Source: CAYNST01 sp964399955 (GTDB taxonomy: Bacteria > Pseudomonadota > Gammaproteobacteria > Pseudomonadales > Cellvibrionaceae). From it: a DNA stretch of 64,000 nt. The stretch lies in assembly GCA_964399955.1 (NCBI GenBank), contig CAYNST010000002.1, forward strand, positions 23,273 through 87,272, written 5' to 3'. Below the pieces are notes generated by a model. It made no database searches. It was not told where the DNA came from and saw only the letters and a program-made list of their open reading frames with translations. A program made the translations under genes and the position numbers. Positions within the stretch are counted from its first letter, which is position 1, and each line of letters opens with the position of its first letter. Below, piece after piece: positions 28,384 to 38,250 of the stretch.

Positions 28384-29452
28384 CGAAATCGAAGCTCCTA
28401 AGTGCCAAACCGGTGGCGATCATCAAGGCCGGGGCATCGTTGGCGAGCGCCGCGGAGTTAACGCGGGACGAAACAGACATATTGGCAAACGGGTTGGCGA
28501 CACTGGCCGGCGTACCCAGCTTTTCCTCGATCAGGTCTGCGAGACCCGACATGGACGCCACACCGCCTGCAAGCACGATATGGTCAACATCGTTGAACTG
28601 ACTGGAGGAGAAAAAGAACTGCAGCGAGCGGGTTACCTGCTGCACCACGGAGTCCTTGAAGGGCTCCAGCACTTCGGGTTCATAGTCGTCGGGCAAACCG
28701 CCCTGTTTCTTGGCGAGGCCGGCTTCCTCTTCCGACAGGCCGTAACGGCGCTGAATCTCTTCGGTCAGCTGCCGCCCGCCAAACAGTTGCTCACGGGTGT
28801 AGACCGTTTTGCCATCCACCAGCACGCTCAAGGTGGTCATGGTGGACCCAATATCGACAATGGCCACCACTTGTTCTTGCTGATCGACGACCTGATCCCG
28901 GATCAAGGCAAAGGCCCGCTCCATGGTGAAGGCTTCTACATCAACCACCCGTGGCTTGAGCTCGGCAAGCTCCAACACGCCCGCCCGCACCTCAACGTTC
29001 TCGCTGCGGCAGGCAGCAATCATCACCGCCACTTGATCGGGCGACTTCTCCGAGGGGCCAAGGACGCTGAAATCCAGTGAGACTTCTTCGAGTGGGTAGG
29101 GGATGTATTGATCGGCTTCCAATGAGATCTGCAGCTCCATGGCGTCTTCGCTCAGGCCTGCGGGCATCTCGATGGTTTTAGTAATGACTGCGGAGCCCGG
29201 AACCGCCACCGCCGCATCTTTGAGCTTGGTCCGCGAAGCGTGCACGGTAGCCTTAATTGCCTGAGCGACCGCTTCAACGTCGTTGATGTTTTTCTCGACC
29301 ACAGAGTTCGCCGGCAAGGCCTTCACGCCGTAGTTTTCGACGCGGAATCCGTTACCTTGCCGACTCAACTCCAAAAGCTTGACTGTAGTGGAACTGATAT
29401 CCAGGCCGAGCATGGGTTTTGTCTTACTTTTGAATAAGCTTAAGAGGCTCAT
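28376..29452 (-). CDS. pilM: Type IV pilus actin-like protein PilM
   Basis: PilM is a cytoplasmic FtsA/actin-like ATP-binding protein that recruits the PilN tail. Phosphate 1 (LGLDISSTTVKLLEL), phosphate 2 (VAIVDIGSTMTTLSV) and the adenosine motif (IVLAGGVASMSGLADLI) are visible. The ATG at 29452 gives MSLLSLFKSK and 358 aa. An extension to 29506 would add residues not seen in relatives. It heads the operon and is divergent from mrcA, a conserved arrangement. Confidence 0.96.
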   Translation of the reverse strand: MSLLSLFKSKTKPMLGLDISSTTVKLLELSRQGNGFRVENYGVKALPANSVVEKNINDVEAVAQAIKATVHASRTKLKDAAVAVPGSAVITKTIEMPAGLSEDAMELQISLEADQYIPYPLEEVSLDFSVLGPSEKSPDQVAVMIAACRSENVEVRAGVLELAELKPRVVDVEAFTMERAFALIRDQVVDQQEQVVAIVDIGSTMTTLSVLVDGKTVYTREQLFGGRQLTEEIQRRYGLSEEEAGLAKKQGGLPDDYEPEVLEPFKDSVVQQVTRSLQFFFSSSQFNDVDHIVLAGGVASMSGLADLIEEKLGTPASVANPFANMSVSSRVNSAALANDAPALMIATGLALRSFDFDG

Positions 29453-29551
29453 TTTTTTATCGATTTCCACTACTTGGCTGATGTTTATGGTATAGCACTT
29501 CAACAAACCCCTGCAACCAAAGAAGGTGCGTGTAAAGTGCGCAAAAGAATC

Positions 29552-29557
29552 TATAAT
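29552..29557 (+). promoter_or_regulatory. Candidate -10 element for mrcA
   Basis: A perfect TATAAT lies 47 bases before the mrcA start in the pilM/mrcA divergent region. No good -35 is found at 16-18 bases upstream (the best is CGTGTA), so the call rests on the -10 alone. Confidence 0.4.
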
Positions 29558-29603
29558 AGCTGTCTGTAAGCTTATCGAGCCAAACTCACTTAGACTTTAG
29601 CAA

Positions 29604-32177
29604 ATGACCGGTAAAAAAAAATTAATTGTTGCTTTCACCTGGCTGTTGCTAAGTACTGGCGGCGTCTTACTGGCAATTCTCGCCGGCACCCACTTATACC
29701 TTAGCCCATCTCTGCCGTCTGTGGAGACTTTGCGTGACATTCGCCTGCAAACCCCGCTTCGTATTTATTCTAATGACGGCAAACTTATCGGTGAGATTGG
29801 CGAGATGCGCCGCACTCCGGTCAAGTACCAGGACATTCCTCAGGGCTACATTGACGCCCTTTTGTCTGCTGAAGACGCTCAATTCTACTCCCATAAAGGC
29901 GTTTCTATTAGAGGACTTATGAGAGCGTCCTCACAATTATTGGCCTCGGGAGACATCCAAGGCGGCGGTTCCACCATTACAATGCAGGTTGCGCGCAACT
30001 ATTTTTTGTCTGCACGCAGGGAGTTCAAGCGCAAGTTCAACGAGATCTTACTCGCATTGCGCATTGAAAGGGAATTATCCAAAGAACAAATCCTTGAGCT
30101 CTACGTCAACATTATTTTCATGGGCAACCGCGCCTACGGCATCCAGGCGGCAAGCCAGGTTTACTACGGCAAGCAGCTCCACGAGCTGGATCTGGCCCAA
30201 CTGGCGATGCTGGCCGGTCTGCCCAAAGCGCCCTCCACCATGAACCCGCTGGCCAATCCCACGCGCGCCCTGCAGCGCCGCGACTGGATTCTGGGGCGTA
30301 TGCTGGAATTGGGCAAGATTGACGAACCCACCTACCATCAGGCCAAAGCCGAGCCTGTCGCCGCGCGTTACCACGGCAGCAACATCGAGCTCAATGCCGC
30401 CTATGTGGCAGAAATGGCCCGCCAACAGGCCGTTGAACTGTTCGGCACCCGCGCCTACACCGACGGCTACCGCATTTACACCACCGTGGATAGCCAACTG
30501 CAGGCCCATGCTCAGAAGGCCGTCATAGACGGTTTGCTGGAATACGACGTCCGTCACGGATACCGAGGGCCGGAAGCACAGCTGCCTGTGCCCGATGTGA
30601 TTGCCGAGCTGCTGCAACCCACTGAAGACGCCGAAGAAAGCCCGGAACTCAACCGCTTGGCCTCCCAGCGACCGGAATTTTCCGAATGGTTCGCAACTTT
30701 GCAGTCTGCGCTTGCAGAGCTGCCGGTCTATGCCCACCTGCAGCCGGCCGCCGTGGTAGCCGTCGGCAATCAGTCCTTCAAGGCGATCATGGCCGACGGC
30801 GAACTGGTGGACATCGGCTGGGAATTGGGGCTGTCCGACGCGCGCAAATACTTGAGCGTGAACAGCCTGGGGCCCAGACCCAAACAGGCAGACGATGTAG
30901 TGGCACTGGGTGATGTCATCCGTCTGCGACGCCAGGACGACAAGCAATGGCGACTGGTGCAATTACCGGATGTGCAGGGTTCTCTGGTATCCCTGAACCC
31001 GGTCAACGGCGCCATAGTGGCGCTGGTCGGCGGCATGGACTTTCGCCAGAGCAATTTTAATCGGGTCATTCAGGCGCGCCGACAGCCGGGTTCCAGCTTC
31101 AAGCCGTTTATCTACACCGCCGCACTGGAACATGGCCACACCGCCGCCAGCGTCATCAACGACGCACCTATCGTGTTTGACACCGATCAGCTGCCCAGCG
31201 CCTGGCGGCCTGAAAATGAAAGCCGCCAGTTTTATGGGCCCACGCGCCTGCGCAAGGCCATGTACCTGTCACGCAACCTGGTGTCCATCCGCCTGCTGCA
31301 GGCCATTGGCATAGATACCGCCTTGGCCAGCCTTGATCGCTTTGGCTTCGACGCCAGCAAAATGCCCCGCGATCTGTCACTGGTACTGGGCAGTCATGCG
31401 CTGACGCCACTGGAGATGGCGGGCGGCTACGCGGTATTTGCCAATGGCGGTTTTCGGGTGGAGCCCTATTTCATTGACCGCATTCTGGATTTTGACGGCA
31501 AACCGGTGTACGAAACCCTGCCGCCCACCGCCTGCCACCGCTGCGGCGACGAGGGCCGCAACCTGGACCCGGTCGGCGGCGACAATTCCCCCTTTCGTTT
31601 CCGCGGCGACCCGTTTGAGCTCAGCCGCGCCATCAAGGCCAAAACCGGCACCCTGGAGCCGGAGGACTTCCCCCGTGCCCGTCAGGTCGTGAGCGATCAG
31701 GTGGCATACCTCATGGACTCCATGCTCAAGGATGTCGTCACCCGTGGCACGGCCACCCGCGCCAAGGTGTTGGAACGCGGCGACCTGGCGGGCAAAACCG
31801 GTACCACCAACAACGCGACGGATGCCTGGTTTGCAGGCTATGGCGGCGGCCTGGTCACCACCACCTGGCTTGGATTCGACCAGGTCGCCACCCTCGGCCG
31901 GCGCGAATTTGGCGGCACTGCGGCCTTGCCCATCTGGATTTCATTCATGGGCAAAGCCCTGGAAGGTCGCCCGGAAAGCCACCTGCCGCGTCCGCCCGGA
32001 CTGGTGACCGTGCGCATCAACCCAGACACCGGCGCGCGCGCCCAGGTGGGTGAGCCCAATGCAATCTTTGAAATTTTTCAGGAGAACAATGTGCCCCAGC
32101 TGGACGGCAATGGCCAACAGGAGCCCAACGGCTGGGATGCAGACAGCGGGCCCATAGGCACAGACGATATTTTCTAA
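29604..32177 (+). CDS. mrcA: Penicillin-binding protein 1A
   Basis: PBP1A polymerises and crosslinks peptidoglycan at the inner membrane. After an N-terminal anchor (about 7-29) comes the GT51 glycosyltransferase, with catalytic Glu in SAEDAQFYSHKGV and GGSTITMQVARNYF. Then an OB-like insertion (about 320-440) and the transpeptidase follow. The nucleophile motif is SSFK (in PGSSFKPFIY), SxN is SRN and KTG is in AGKTGTTNNATDAWF. The 857-aa length matches the Pseudomonas form. Divergent from pilM, as in many relatives. Confidence 0.96.
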   Translation: MTGKKKLIVAFTWLLLSTGGVLLAILAGTHLYLSPSLPSVETLRDIRLQTPLRIYSNDGKLIGEIGEMRRTPVKYQDIPQGYIDALLSAEDAQFYSHKGVSIRGLMRASSQLLASGDIQGGGSTITMQVARNYFLSARREFKRKFNEILLALRIERELSKEQILELYVNIIFMGNRAYGIQAASQVYYGKQLHELDLAQLAMLAGLPKAPSTMNPLANPTRALQRRDWILGRMLELGKIDEPTYHQAKAEPVAARYHGSNIELNAAYVAEMARQQAVELFGTRAYTDGYRIYTTVDSQLQAHAQKAVIDGLLEYDVRHGYRGPEAQLPVPDVIAELLQPTEDAEESPELNRLASQRPEFSEWFATLQSALAELPVYAHLQPAAVVAVGNQSFKAIMADGELVDIGWELGLSDARKYLSVNSLGPRPKQADDVVALGDVIRLRRQDDKQWRLVQLPDVQGSLVSLNPVNGAIVALVGGMDFRQSNFNRVIQARRQPGSSFKPFIYTAALEHGHTAASVINDAPIVFDTDQLPSAWRPENESRQFYGPTRLRKAMYLSRNLVSIRLLQAIGIDTALASLDRFGFDASKMPRDLSLVLGSHALTPLEMAGGYAVFANGGFRVEPYFIDRILDFDGKPVYETLPPTACHRCGDEGRNLDPVGGDNSPFRFRGDPFELSRAIKAKTGTLEPEDFPRARQVVSDQVAYLMDSMLKDVVTRGTATRAKVLERGDLAGKTGTTNNATDAWFAGYGGGLVTTTWLGFDQVATLGRREFGGTAALPIWISFMGKALEGRPESHLPRPPGLVTVRINPDTGARAQVGEPNAIFEIFQENNVPQLDGNGQQEPNGWDADSGPIGTDDIF

Positions 32178-32326
32178 ATTAGACGGCCCTGCTCAAGGGC
32201 CAGGCTGCGCAATCCAGCCCTCGGCGCCCGGGCTGTAGAGTGGAACTAACGCATGGGAAGCGTAACTTGAGGATCTGACAGAAGGGAAGATGCGCGCCGA
32301 CACAGGGGCCGGCGCTCAGGTAAAGC

Positions 32327-32566
32327 TTATTTCTCGGCAGGAGTATTCTCGGCAGGAGCAGTACGACGGCCCGCAAAACGCTTATTGAAGCGGTCTATAC
32401 GGCCACCGGTGTCCACTTGCTTCTGCTTGCCCGTGTAAAAAGGGTGGCATTCAGAGCACACATCGATAAGAATGTCTTTTACCATAGTGGAACGGGTCTC
32501 GATGACGTTACCACAACTGCAGGTCGCCTTCATCTTGCCGTACTTGGGTTGTATGTTCGCTTGCAT
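32327..32566 (-). CDS. rpmE: 50S ribosomal protein L31, zinc-binding (C+) form
   Basis: L31 helps bridge the ribosomal subunits. The 79-residue product keeps the zinc cysteines (CSC near residue 16 and CSEC near residue 37), followed by HPFYTGKQKQVDTGGRIDRF. Its C-terminus is extended by an Ala/Pro/Glu-rich tail. The cysteine-bearing form usually implies that a zinc-free paralogue, if present, is elsewhere. Divergent from priA, the normal neighbour. Confidence 0.96.
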   Translation of the reverse strand: MQANIQPKYGKMKATCSCGNVIETRSTMVKDILIDVCSECHPFYTGKQKQVDTGGRIDRFNKRFAGRRTAPAENTPAEK

Positions 32567-32725
32567 GGAACGAGCCTCGTTAAGCGTGTGCCGCCACCCG
32601 GTCTATTGCCGAGCACCGCACACTGGTTACAGTTAGTGGCTAAAAATGATGGCGCATACTACCAGAACCCCGCTGTTTCGCAAGCCTCTCAAGTACACTT
32701 TATAGCCACCAACCCGTTTCTATTG

Positions 32726-34945
32726 ATGCCTCTAATCCTGGTTCTTGCTCTCCCCACCCCCCTTCGTCGTCTGTTTGACTACCTGCCGCCGTCTGCGCTG
32801 CCTGCAGAAGACGCCGCACAACTGCAGCCGGGTACCCGGGTACTGGCACCGTTTGGACAACAGAAACTGGTAGGCGTTGTAGTGGCGCTGCGTCACAGCT
32901 CGGATGTGCCGCTCGCCAAGCTCAAGCCCATCAGCAAAATTTTGGACGACGCCGCGCTGATTTCCAGCGAGATCCTGCGTCTGTGTCATTGGTGTGCCGA
33001 GTATTATCAGCACCCACTGGGAGAGGTGCTTCACGCAGCACTGCCCGTACAACTGCGCAAGCCCGAACCGCTTGCAAGCCAGACCGTCCGCTCCTGGCGG
33101 CACACGGCCAAAGGCCTGGGCCTGCCGCAGGACGCACTCAAGCGCAGCCCAAAGCAACAGGCACTGCACCAGCAGCTGCTGAAGCAGTCGGCGCTTACCG
33201 ACGAGCAACTGAAAACCCTGGGGCTGAACCTATCGGTAGCACGCGTCATGGCGGCAAAGGGTTTGCTGCAGAGCATAGAAAGTGCAACCCCGGAGCCCGA
33301 ATGCCCGCCACCCCACACGCCCGCCGAGCTGCCGGATTATCAACTCAACCACGAGCAATTGGCGGCCCTGAAGCAACTGCGCTACGATCGCTTTGCCTGC
33401 TACTTGCTGGAGGGCACGACCGGCAGCGGCAAAACAGAAATCTACCTGCGGGCGATTGACCAGGTTTTGCAGGCGGGCCGACAGGCGCTGGTGCTGGTGC
33501 CGGAGATTGGCCTGGCGCCGCAAACCCTGGCACGCTTTCAGCGGCGGTTCGCGGTGGAGGTGGTTGCTCTGCACTCCAATGTGGCTGAGCAACAGCGCAG
33601 CCGCAACTGGCAGCGCGCCCGCAGCGGTCAGGCGCGCATTGTCATCGGCACGCGGCTATCGGTGTTCACACCCCTGCCCCGGCTGGGCATCATCATCATT
33701 GACGAAGAGCACGATCTTTCCTTCAAGCAGCAGGAAGGCTTGCGCTACTCCGCTCGCGATCTGGCCGTCATGCGGGCTTTTCAGGCGCAGATACCCCTGC
33801 TGCTGGGCAGCGCCACGCCGTCGCTGGAGTCCCTGCACAATGCCCTCAGTGGACGCTACCAACACTTGCAATTGCGCCAGCGCGCCGGCGGGGCCCGGGC
33901 GCCGCAAATGCAGGTGGTGGATATGCGCAGACAACCCGCGCAACAGGCGCTGACCGACGAAGTGGTGCAACAACTGAAAAACACGCAGGCTCGCGGGGAG
34001 CAGGCGCTGGTGTTCATCAACCGTCGCGGTTTTGCCCCGGCGCTGCTGTGCACCTCCTGTGGCTGGACGGCGGGCTGCACTGCCTGTGACGCTCGGCTGA
34101 CACTGCATTCACAGCCGCGTCACCTGCGCTGCCACCACTGTGACAGCCAAAAGCCGGTGCCCCCTGCCTGCCCCAACTGCCAGGCGGCGCCCTTGTGCCC
34201 GGTGGGCCAGGGCACAGAGCGCAGTGAGGAGCTACTGCAGCGGCTGCTTCCGCAGGCAGAAATACTGCGGGTGGACCAGGATTCCATGCAGAGCAAGTTC
34301 GCCATGGGCAAACTCAGCGAAAAACTCAACCGCGGTGACCCTTGCATTCTGGTGGGCACGCAGATGCTGGCTAAGGGTCACCACTTCCCCAATTTGACGC
34401 TGGTGGTACTGCTGGATGTTGATCAGGGGCTGTTCAGTGGCGATTTTCGCGGCATTGAACGCATGGGGCAACTGATTGTGCAGGTATCCGGGCGAGCCGG
34501 TCGAGAGGGCAAGACCGGGCTGGTCTTGTTGCAAACTCACCAACCCGACCATCCCCTGCTGCACATGCTGCTGGACCAGGGTTATCATCCGTTTGCCCGG
34601 CGCCTGCTGGCCGAGCGCGAAGCCGCCGGCATGCCTCCGGTCACGTTCATGGCCGTGATGCGAGCAGAATCCAAACGCCCCGAAAACGCCATAGCCTTTT
34701 TGAAGCTGGCGCTGGCCGAGGCGCGCAAATTGCAGCCCCCCTCGCCCCGGCACCGGTACCTGGGGCCGGTGCCGGCACTGATGGAACGACGACAGGACCG
34801 CTTCCGCTATCAGCTACAATTCAACTTCAATCAAAGGGCAGAGCTACAACAAGTGCTGAAACCCTTGCTAGAATTGCTGGAAAAGCATGCCTTGGGACGC
34901 CGCACCCGCTGGTCGATTGATGTTGATCCGCAAGATATGGCGTAG
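32726..34945 (+). CDS. priA: Primosomal replication helicase PriA
   Basis: PriA reloads the replisome at stalled forks. The DNA-binding domains cover about 1-190. The helicase core has Walker A (GTTGSGKTEIYL), a DEEH box (IIIDEEHDLSFKQ) and RYSARDLA. A zinc region holds eight cysteines (from CTSCGWTAGCTAC to CPNC, about 446-490). The ATG at 32726 gives MPLILVLALPTPLRRLFDYL and 739 aa (E. coli 732). The frame stays open to 32417 only because it re-reads rpmE antisense. Confidence 0.96.
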   Translation: MPLILVLALPTPLRRLFDYLPPSALPAEDAAQLQPGTRVLAPFGQQKLVGVVVALRHSSDVPLAKLKPISKILDDAALISSEILRLCHWCAEYYQHPLGEVLHAALPVQLRKPEPLASQTVRSWRHTAKGLGLPQDALKRSPKQQALHQQLLKQSALTDEQLKTLGLNLSVARVMAAKGLLQSIESATPEPECPPPHTPAELPDYQLNHEQLAALKQLRYDRFACYLLEGTTGSGKTEIYLRAIDQVLQAGRQALVLVPEIGLAPQTLARFQRRFAVEVVALHSNVAEQQRSRNWQRARSGQARIVIGTRLSVFTPLPRLGIIIIDEEHDLSFKQQEGLRYSARDLAVMRAFQAQIPLLLGSATPSLESLHNALSGRYQHLQLRQRAGGARAPQMQVVDMRRQPAQQALTDEVVQQLKNTQARGEQALVFINRRGFAPALLCTSCGWTAGCTACDARLTLHSQPRHLRCHHCDSQKPVPPACPNCQAAPLCPVGQGTERSEELLQRLLPQAEILRVDQDSMQSKFAMGKLSEKLNRGDPCILVGTQMLAKGHHFPNLTLVVLLDVDQGLFSGDFRGIERMGQLIVQVSGRAGREGKTGLVLLQTHQPDHPLLHMLLDQGYHPFARRLLAEREAAGMPPVTFMAVMRAESKRPENAIAFLKLALAEARKLQPPSPRHRYLGPVPALMERRQDRFRYQLQFNFNQRAELQQVLKPLLELLEKHALGRRTRWSIDVDPQDMA

Positions 34946-35003
34946 CCCGGCACTATCAGGTGGGCCAGCAACCCTACCAACCGATCAAGGCCACAATAAC
35001 AAA

Positions 35004-35522
35004 ATGACGAGTAAAGCCAAAAAAAAACCGGAAAGCCGTGTGCCAGGTTGGGTCTGGCTATTCACCGGCATCCTGCTGGGCGCCCTGATTGTCTTTCTGA
35101 TGCGCTTGTCGGAGCTACAGCTAGCCCCCACCACCACCTCCGGCAGCCCTGCGCCCAAGGTGACTAAAGACGGCAAGGAGCCGCGATTTGAATTTTACGA
35201 CCTGCTGCGCAACGCCGAAGTCGCCGTTCCCGCACCCAGGGAGCCCGCCGATAAGCCGCCGGCCAAAGCCGACCCAAACATGGAGTACCTGCTGCAGGTC
35301 GCCTCCTTCAGGAGCCTGGCCGATGCGCAGCAGGTGCGCGCTGAATTGACGCTGTTGAACCTCAAGGCTCGGGTTGAAGAGGCCAATGTAGGTAAGGGCG
35401 AAACCTGGCACCGAGTGGTGGTTGGCCCCTACTCCTCCCGCTCGGACATGTCCAAAGCCCGCACCACTCTCATGTCCAACCGCTATCAACCGTTACTGTT
35501 GACCCGCAAAGCGGCCGGCTGA
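35004..35522 (+). CDS. FtsN-like SPOR-domain membrane protein
   Basis: A short basic cytoplasmic tail precedes one membrane helix (VWLFTGILLGALIVFL, about 15-32). A Pro/Lys-rich linker follows, then a C-terminal SPOR domain (about 93-168) with YLLQVASFRSLADAQQ and VVVGPYSSRSDMSKA. This architecture is that of FtsN-type division proteins that bind denuded septal glycan, although SPOR proteins are diverse and essential FtsN function is not certain. The ATG at 35004 was chosen because upstream residues re-read the priA end. In Pseudomonas, argS sits between priA and this gene; here it is absent. Confidence 0.85.
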   Translation: MTSKAKKKPESRVPGWVWLFTGILLGALIVFLMRLSELQLAPTTTSGSPAPKVTKDGKEPRFEFYDLLRNAEVAVPAPREPADKPPAKADPNMEYLLQVASFRSLADAQQVRAELTLLNLKARVEEANVGKGETWHRVVVGPYSSRSDMSKARTTLMSNRYQPLLLTRKAAG

Positions 35523-35870
35523 GTCAGCGCACGGCGCCCCTGGTTGCCTGAAACCCCGGGCCGCCGGTTCGCTGAATCATCACCGCCCGCCTTGCCCGGC
35601 CCAAACCCGGGTGCGCTCCTGACCGTGTCCCAATGGGCTGCCTGCTTGCCCGGCTCACGCTTGCGGCTTGCGTTCGGCGCCGCCCGTACAAGGAGGGCCA
35701 GCGGATTGCCTTGAAAATCCCCGCCCCGCCCCCACCATCGGTACATCAACCTTGTCCAGGCGGTCGACCGCTCGGGAATTGCGTGCGCCTATCCTTCGCC
35801 CTTTCCCGCACGTGCGCCGCTGAGGCAAACCTATCGTGAACACGATTCATTGACTGTGTAGGAATTGCTT
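35523..35870. other. Intergenic region before hslV; nothing clear seen
   Basis: About 350 GC-rich bases with no supported gene. Several short G/C-rich inverted repeats occur, but none followed by a T tract. The promoter for hslVU must lie near the right edge; I cannot place it confidently. Confidence 0.4.
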
Positions 35871-36410
35871 GTGGAACAGTATCGGGGAACTACCATTCTG
35901 TCTGTGCGACGGAACGGCAAAGTGGTGATTGGCGGCGACGGCCAGGTCTCACTGGGCAACACCATCATGAAAGGCAATGCCCGCAAGGTGCGCCGCCTCT
36001 ACCGCGACCAGGTCATAGCCGGCTTTGCCGGCGGCACCGCCGACGCCTTTACCTTGTTTGAACGCTTTGAGGCCAAGCTGGAGAGCCACAGCGGCCAGTT
36101 GGTGCGTGCAGCGGTGGAGCTTGCCAAAGATTGGCGCACCGACCGTGCCCTGCGCCGGTTGGAAGCCCTGCTGGCGGTGGCCAACCACGAAGCATCCTTG
36201 ATCATCACCGGCAACGGCGACGTGATTCAACCGGAGCAGGACCTGATTGCCATCGGTTCGGGCGGCGCTTTTGCTCAGTCGGCCGCCCTCGCCCTCTATG
36301 AAAACACCGAGCTGGACGCGCGCACCATAGTCGAAAAAAGCCTGAGCATTGCCGGCGACATTTGCGTGTACACCAATCACAATTTCACCATTGAAGAACT
36401 CGAGTACTAA
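35871..36410 (+). CDS. hslV: ATP-dependent protease subunit HslV
   Basis: HslV is the N-terminal-threonine peptidase ring of the HslVU protease. Here the catalytic Thr is at residue 7 (VEQYRG then TTILSVRR), so a hexapeptide must be removed before it can act. The GTG at 35871 has AGGA eight bases upstream; a TTG two codons earlier has poor spacing. The rest is standard: GGDGQVSLGNTIMKGNARK, AGFAGGTADAFTLFERFE and AIGSGG. Most proteobacterial HslV begin directly MTT. hslU follows five bases later. Confidence 0.93.
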   Translation: MEQYRGTTILSVRRNGKVVIGGDGQVSLGNTIMKGNARKVRRLYRDQVIAGFAGGTADAFTLFERFEAKLESHSGQLVRAAVELAKDWRTDRALRRLEALLAVANHEASLIITGNGDVIQPEQDLIAIGSGGAFAQSAALALYENTELDARTIVEKSLSIAGDICVYTNHNFTIEELEY

Positions 36411-36415
36411 GTCTC

Positions 36416-37735
36416 ATGCCTCAAATGACCCCCCGAGAAATTGTCCGCGAACTGGACAAGTATATTGTTGGCCAGCAGGCGGCCAAACGCGCCGTGGCCG
36501 TAGCCTTGCGCAACCGCTGGCGCAGAATGCAACTGGACCCGGACCTGCGCAACGAAGTCACGCCCAAAAACATCCTTATGATTGGGCCCACCGGTGTGGG
36601 CAAAACCGAGATTGCCCGGCGCCTGGCGCGCCTGGCCAATGCGCCTTTCATCAAGGTAGAAGCCACCAAGTTCACTGAAGTGGGCTACGTGGGGCGGGAT
36701 GTTGAATCCATCATCCGCGACCTGGTCGACAGCGCCATCAAACTCTACCGCGAGCAGGAGACCGCCAAGGTGCGCGACCGCGCCTTGGAATCCGCCGAGG
36801 AACGCATCCTGGACGCGCTGCTGCCGCCCGCCCGCTCCGGCGAAACGCCGAGCGAATCCGAGTCCTCCACCCGGCAGATTTTCCGCAAAAAACTGCGCGA
36901 GGGCCAATTGGATGACAAGGAAATTGAAGTGGACGTGTCTGCCACCCCGGCCGGCGTAGAGATCATGGCGCCGCCGGGCATGGAAGAAATGACCAGCCAG
37001 CTGCAAAACATGTTTTCCTCCATGAACAGCGGGCGCACCAAAAAACGCAAAATGACGGTAAAACAGGCATTCAAGCGGCTGACCGACGAAGAAGCCGCCA
37101 AACTGGTGAATGAAGAGGAAGTCAAAACCCGCGCCATTGAGGCGGCCGAACAAAACGGCATAGTGTTCATTGACGAGATTGACAAGGTCGCCAAACGCGA
37201 AGGTACCACCGGTGCCGATGTGTCCCGCGAGGGCGTCCAGCGCGACCTGCTGCCGCTGATTGAAGGCTCCACCGTCACCACCAAACACGGCATGATCAAA
37301 ACCGATCACATTCTGTTCATCGCCTCCGGTGCCTTTCACGTGTCCAAACCTTCCGATCTGATCCCGGAGCTGCAGGGCCGTCTGCCCATTCGAGTAGAGC
37401 TGGAGCCACTGACACCGGATGACTTCGAGCGCATACTCACCGAGCCCAACGCCTCTCTCACCCAGCAACACCGGGAGCTGCTGGCAACGGAAAACGTGGA
37501 AATCACCTTCACCGCCGACGGCATTCGCCGTATTGCCGAGGTTGCCTTCAACGTCAACGAGCGCGCAGAGAACATCGGCGCCCGCCGGTTGCACACCGTC
37601 ATGGAAAAGCTGCTGGAGAAAATCTCTTTTGCTGCGGGGGACGAGGCACTGAACACCACCATTGATGCGGGATATGTTGACGACCAGTTGAAAGACCTGT
37701 CGCAAAACGAAGACTTAAGCCGTTTTATACTCTGA
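36416..37735 (+). CDS. hslU: HslU AAA+ unfoldase
   Basis: HslU is the hexameric ATPase that unfolds substrates and feeds them into HslV. It shows MTPREIVRELDKYIVGQ, Walker A (GPTGVGKTEIARRLA), the pore motif region GYVGRD, an I-domain insertion (about 110-225), and Walker B (IVFIDEIDK). It ends with the C-terminal hydrophobic LSRFIL that docks in HslV. At 439 aa it has the expected length (E. coli 443). It is in an operon with hslV and probably the DUF971 gene twelve bases on. Confidence 0.97.
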   Translation: MPQMTPREIVRELDKYIVGQQAAKRAVAVALRNRWRRMQLDPDLRNEVTPKNILMIGPTGVGKTEIARRLARLANAPFIKVEATKFTEVGYVGRDVESIIRDLVDSAIKLYREQETAKVRDRALESAEERILDALLPPARSGETPSESESSTRQIFRKKLREGQLDDKEIEVDVSATPAGVEIMAPPGMEEMTSQLQNMFSSMNSGRTKKRKMTVKQAFKRLTDEEAAKLVNEEEVKTRAIEAAEQNGIVFIDEIDKVAKREGTTGADVSREGVQRDLLPLIEGSTVTTKHGMIKTDHILFIASGAFHVSKPSDLIPELQGRLPIRVELEPLTPDDFERILTEPNASLTQQHRELLATENVEITFTADGIRRIAEVAFNVNERAENIGARRLHTVMEKLLEKISFAAGDEALNTTIDAGYVDDQLKDLSQNEDLSRFIL

Positions 37736-37747
37736 CCGGACTGCCCC

Positions 37748-38128
37748 ATGCCGCTGCCCAGCATTGTCAAACTGCACAAGCGCTCCAAGGTTCTGGAGCT
37801 TCAGTATGGCGCCGAGCGCTTCGAACTGCCGGCGGAATACCTGCGGGTGTTTTCGCCCTCTGCCGAGGTGCGTGGTCACGGTGGCGTGGGCGGCAGCCTG
37901 CCGCACGGCAAGCTCAACGTCGGCATAGACGCTGTAACCGCACAGGGTAACTACGCCGTCAAACTGACCTTTGACGATGGCCACGACAGCGGCATCTACA
38001 CCTGGGATTACCTTTACGAGCTGGGGCGCGATCAGGCCATAAACTGGCAAACCTACCTCACACAGCTGAATGATGCCGGCCTTACGCGAGACCCGCATGA
38101 AAGCACCGTCAAGTTTTTTGGCGGCTGA
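37748..38128 (+). CDS. DUF971 domain protein
   Basis: A small (126 aa) DUF971 protein related to the N-terminal region of gamma-butyrobetaine hydroxylase. It shows LRVFSPSAEVRGHG, LTFDDGHDSGIYTWDYLYELG and a short C-terminal tail. Stand-alone members are often found next to hslVU or in Fe-S-related contexts. The exact role is unknown to me. It starts twelve bases past hslU, so it is likely co-transcribed. Confidence 0.88.
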   Translation: MPLPSIVKLHKRSKVLELQYGAERFELPAEYLRVFSPSAEVRGHGGVGGSLPHGKLNVGIDAVTAQGNYAVKLTFDDGHDSGIYTWDYLYELGRDQAINWQTYLTQLNDAGLTRDPHESTVKFFGG

Positions 38129-38250
38129 ACCGCCGCCGCCATCTCTCAAGCACTGGCGGGCGCTGCTCGGCGCCGCCCAATGCACACGCGTAAAGCACGC
38201 CCCTCCTGTACCCGTTTAAGGTAGACTGCGAGTTCTCTTCAGCTTATCCC

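Noticed and set aside
32185..32201. GGCCCT/AGGGCC hairpin after mrcA.
   Set aside because: Only six pairs and no T tract.
32417..32725. Long extension of priA upstream of 32726.
   Set aside because: It reads antisense through rpmE and has no match to the PriA N-terminus; the ATG at 32726 gives the family start.
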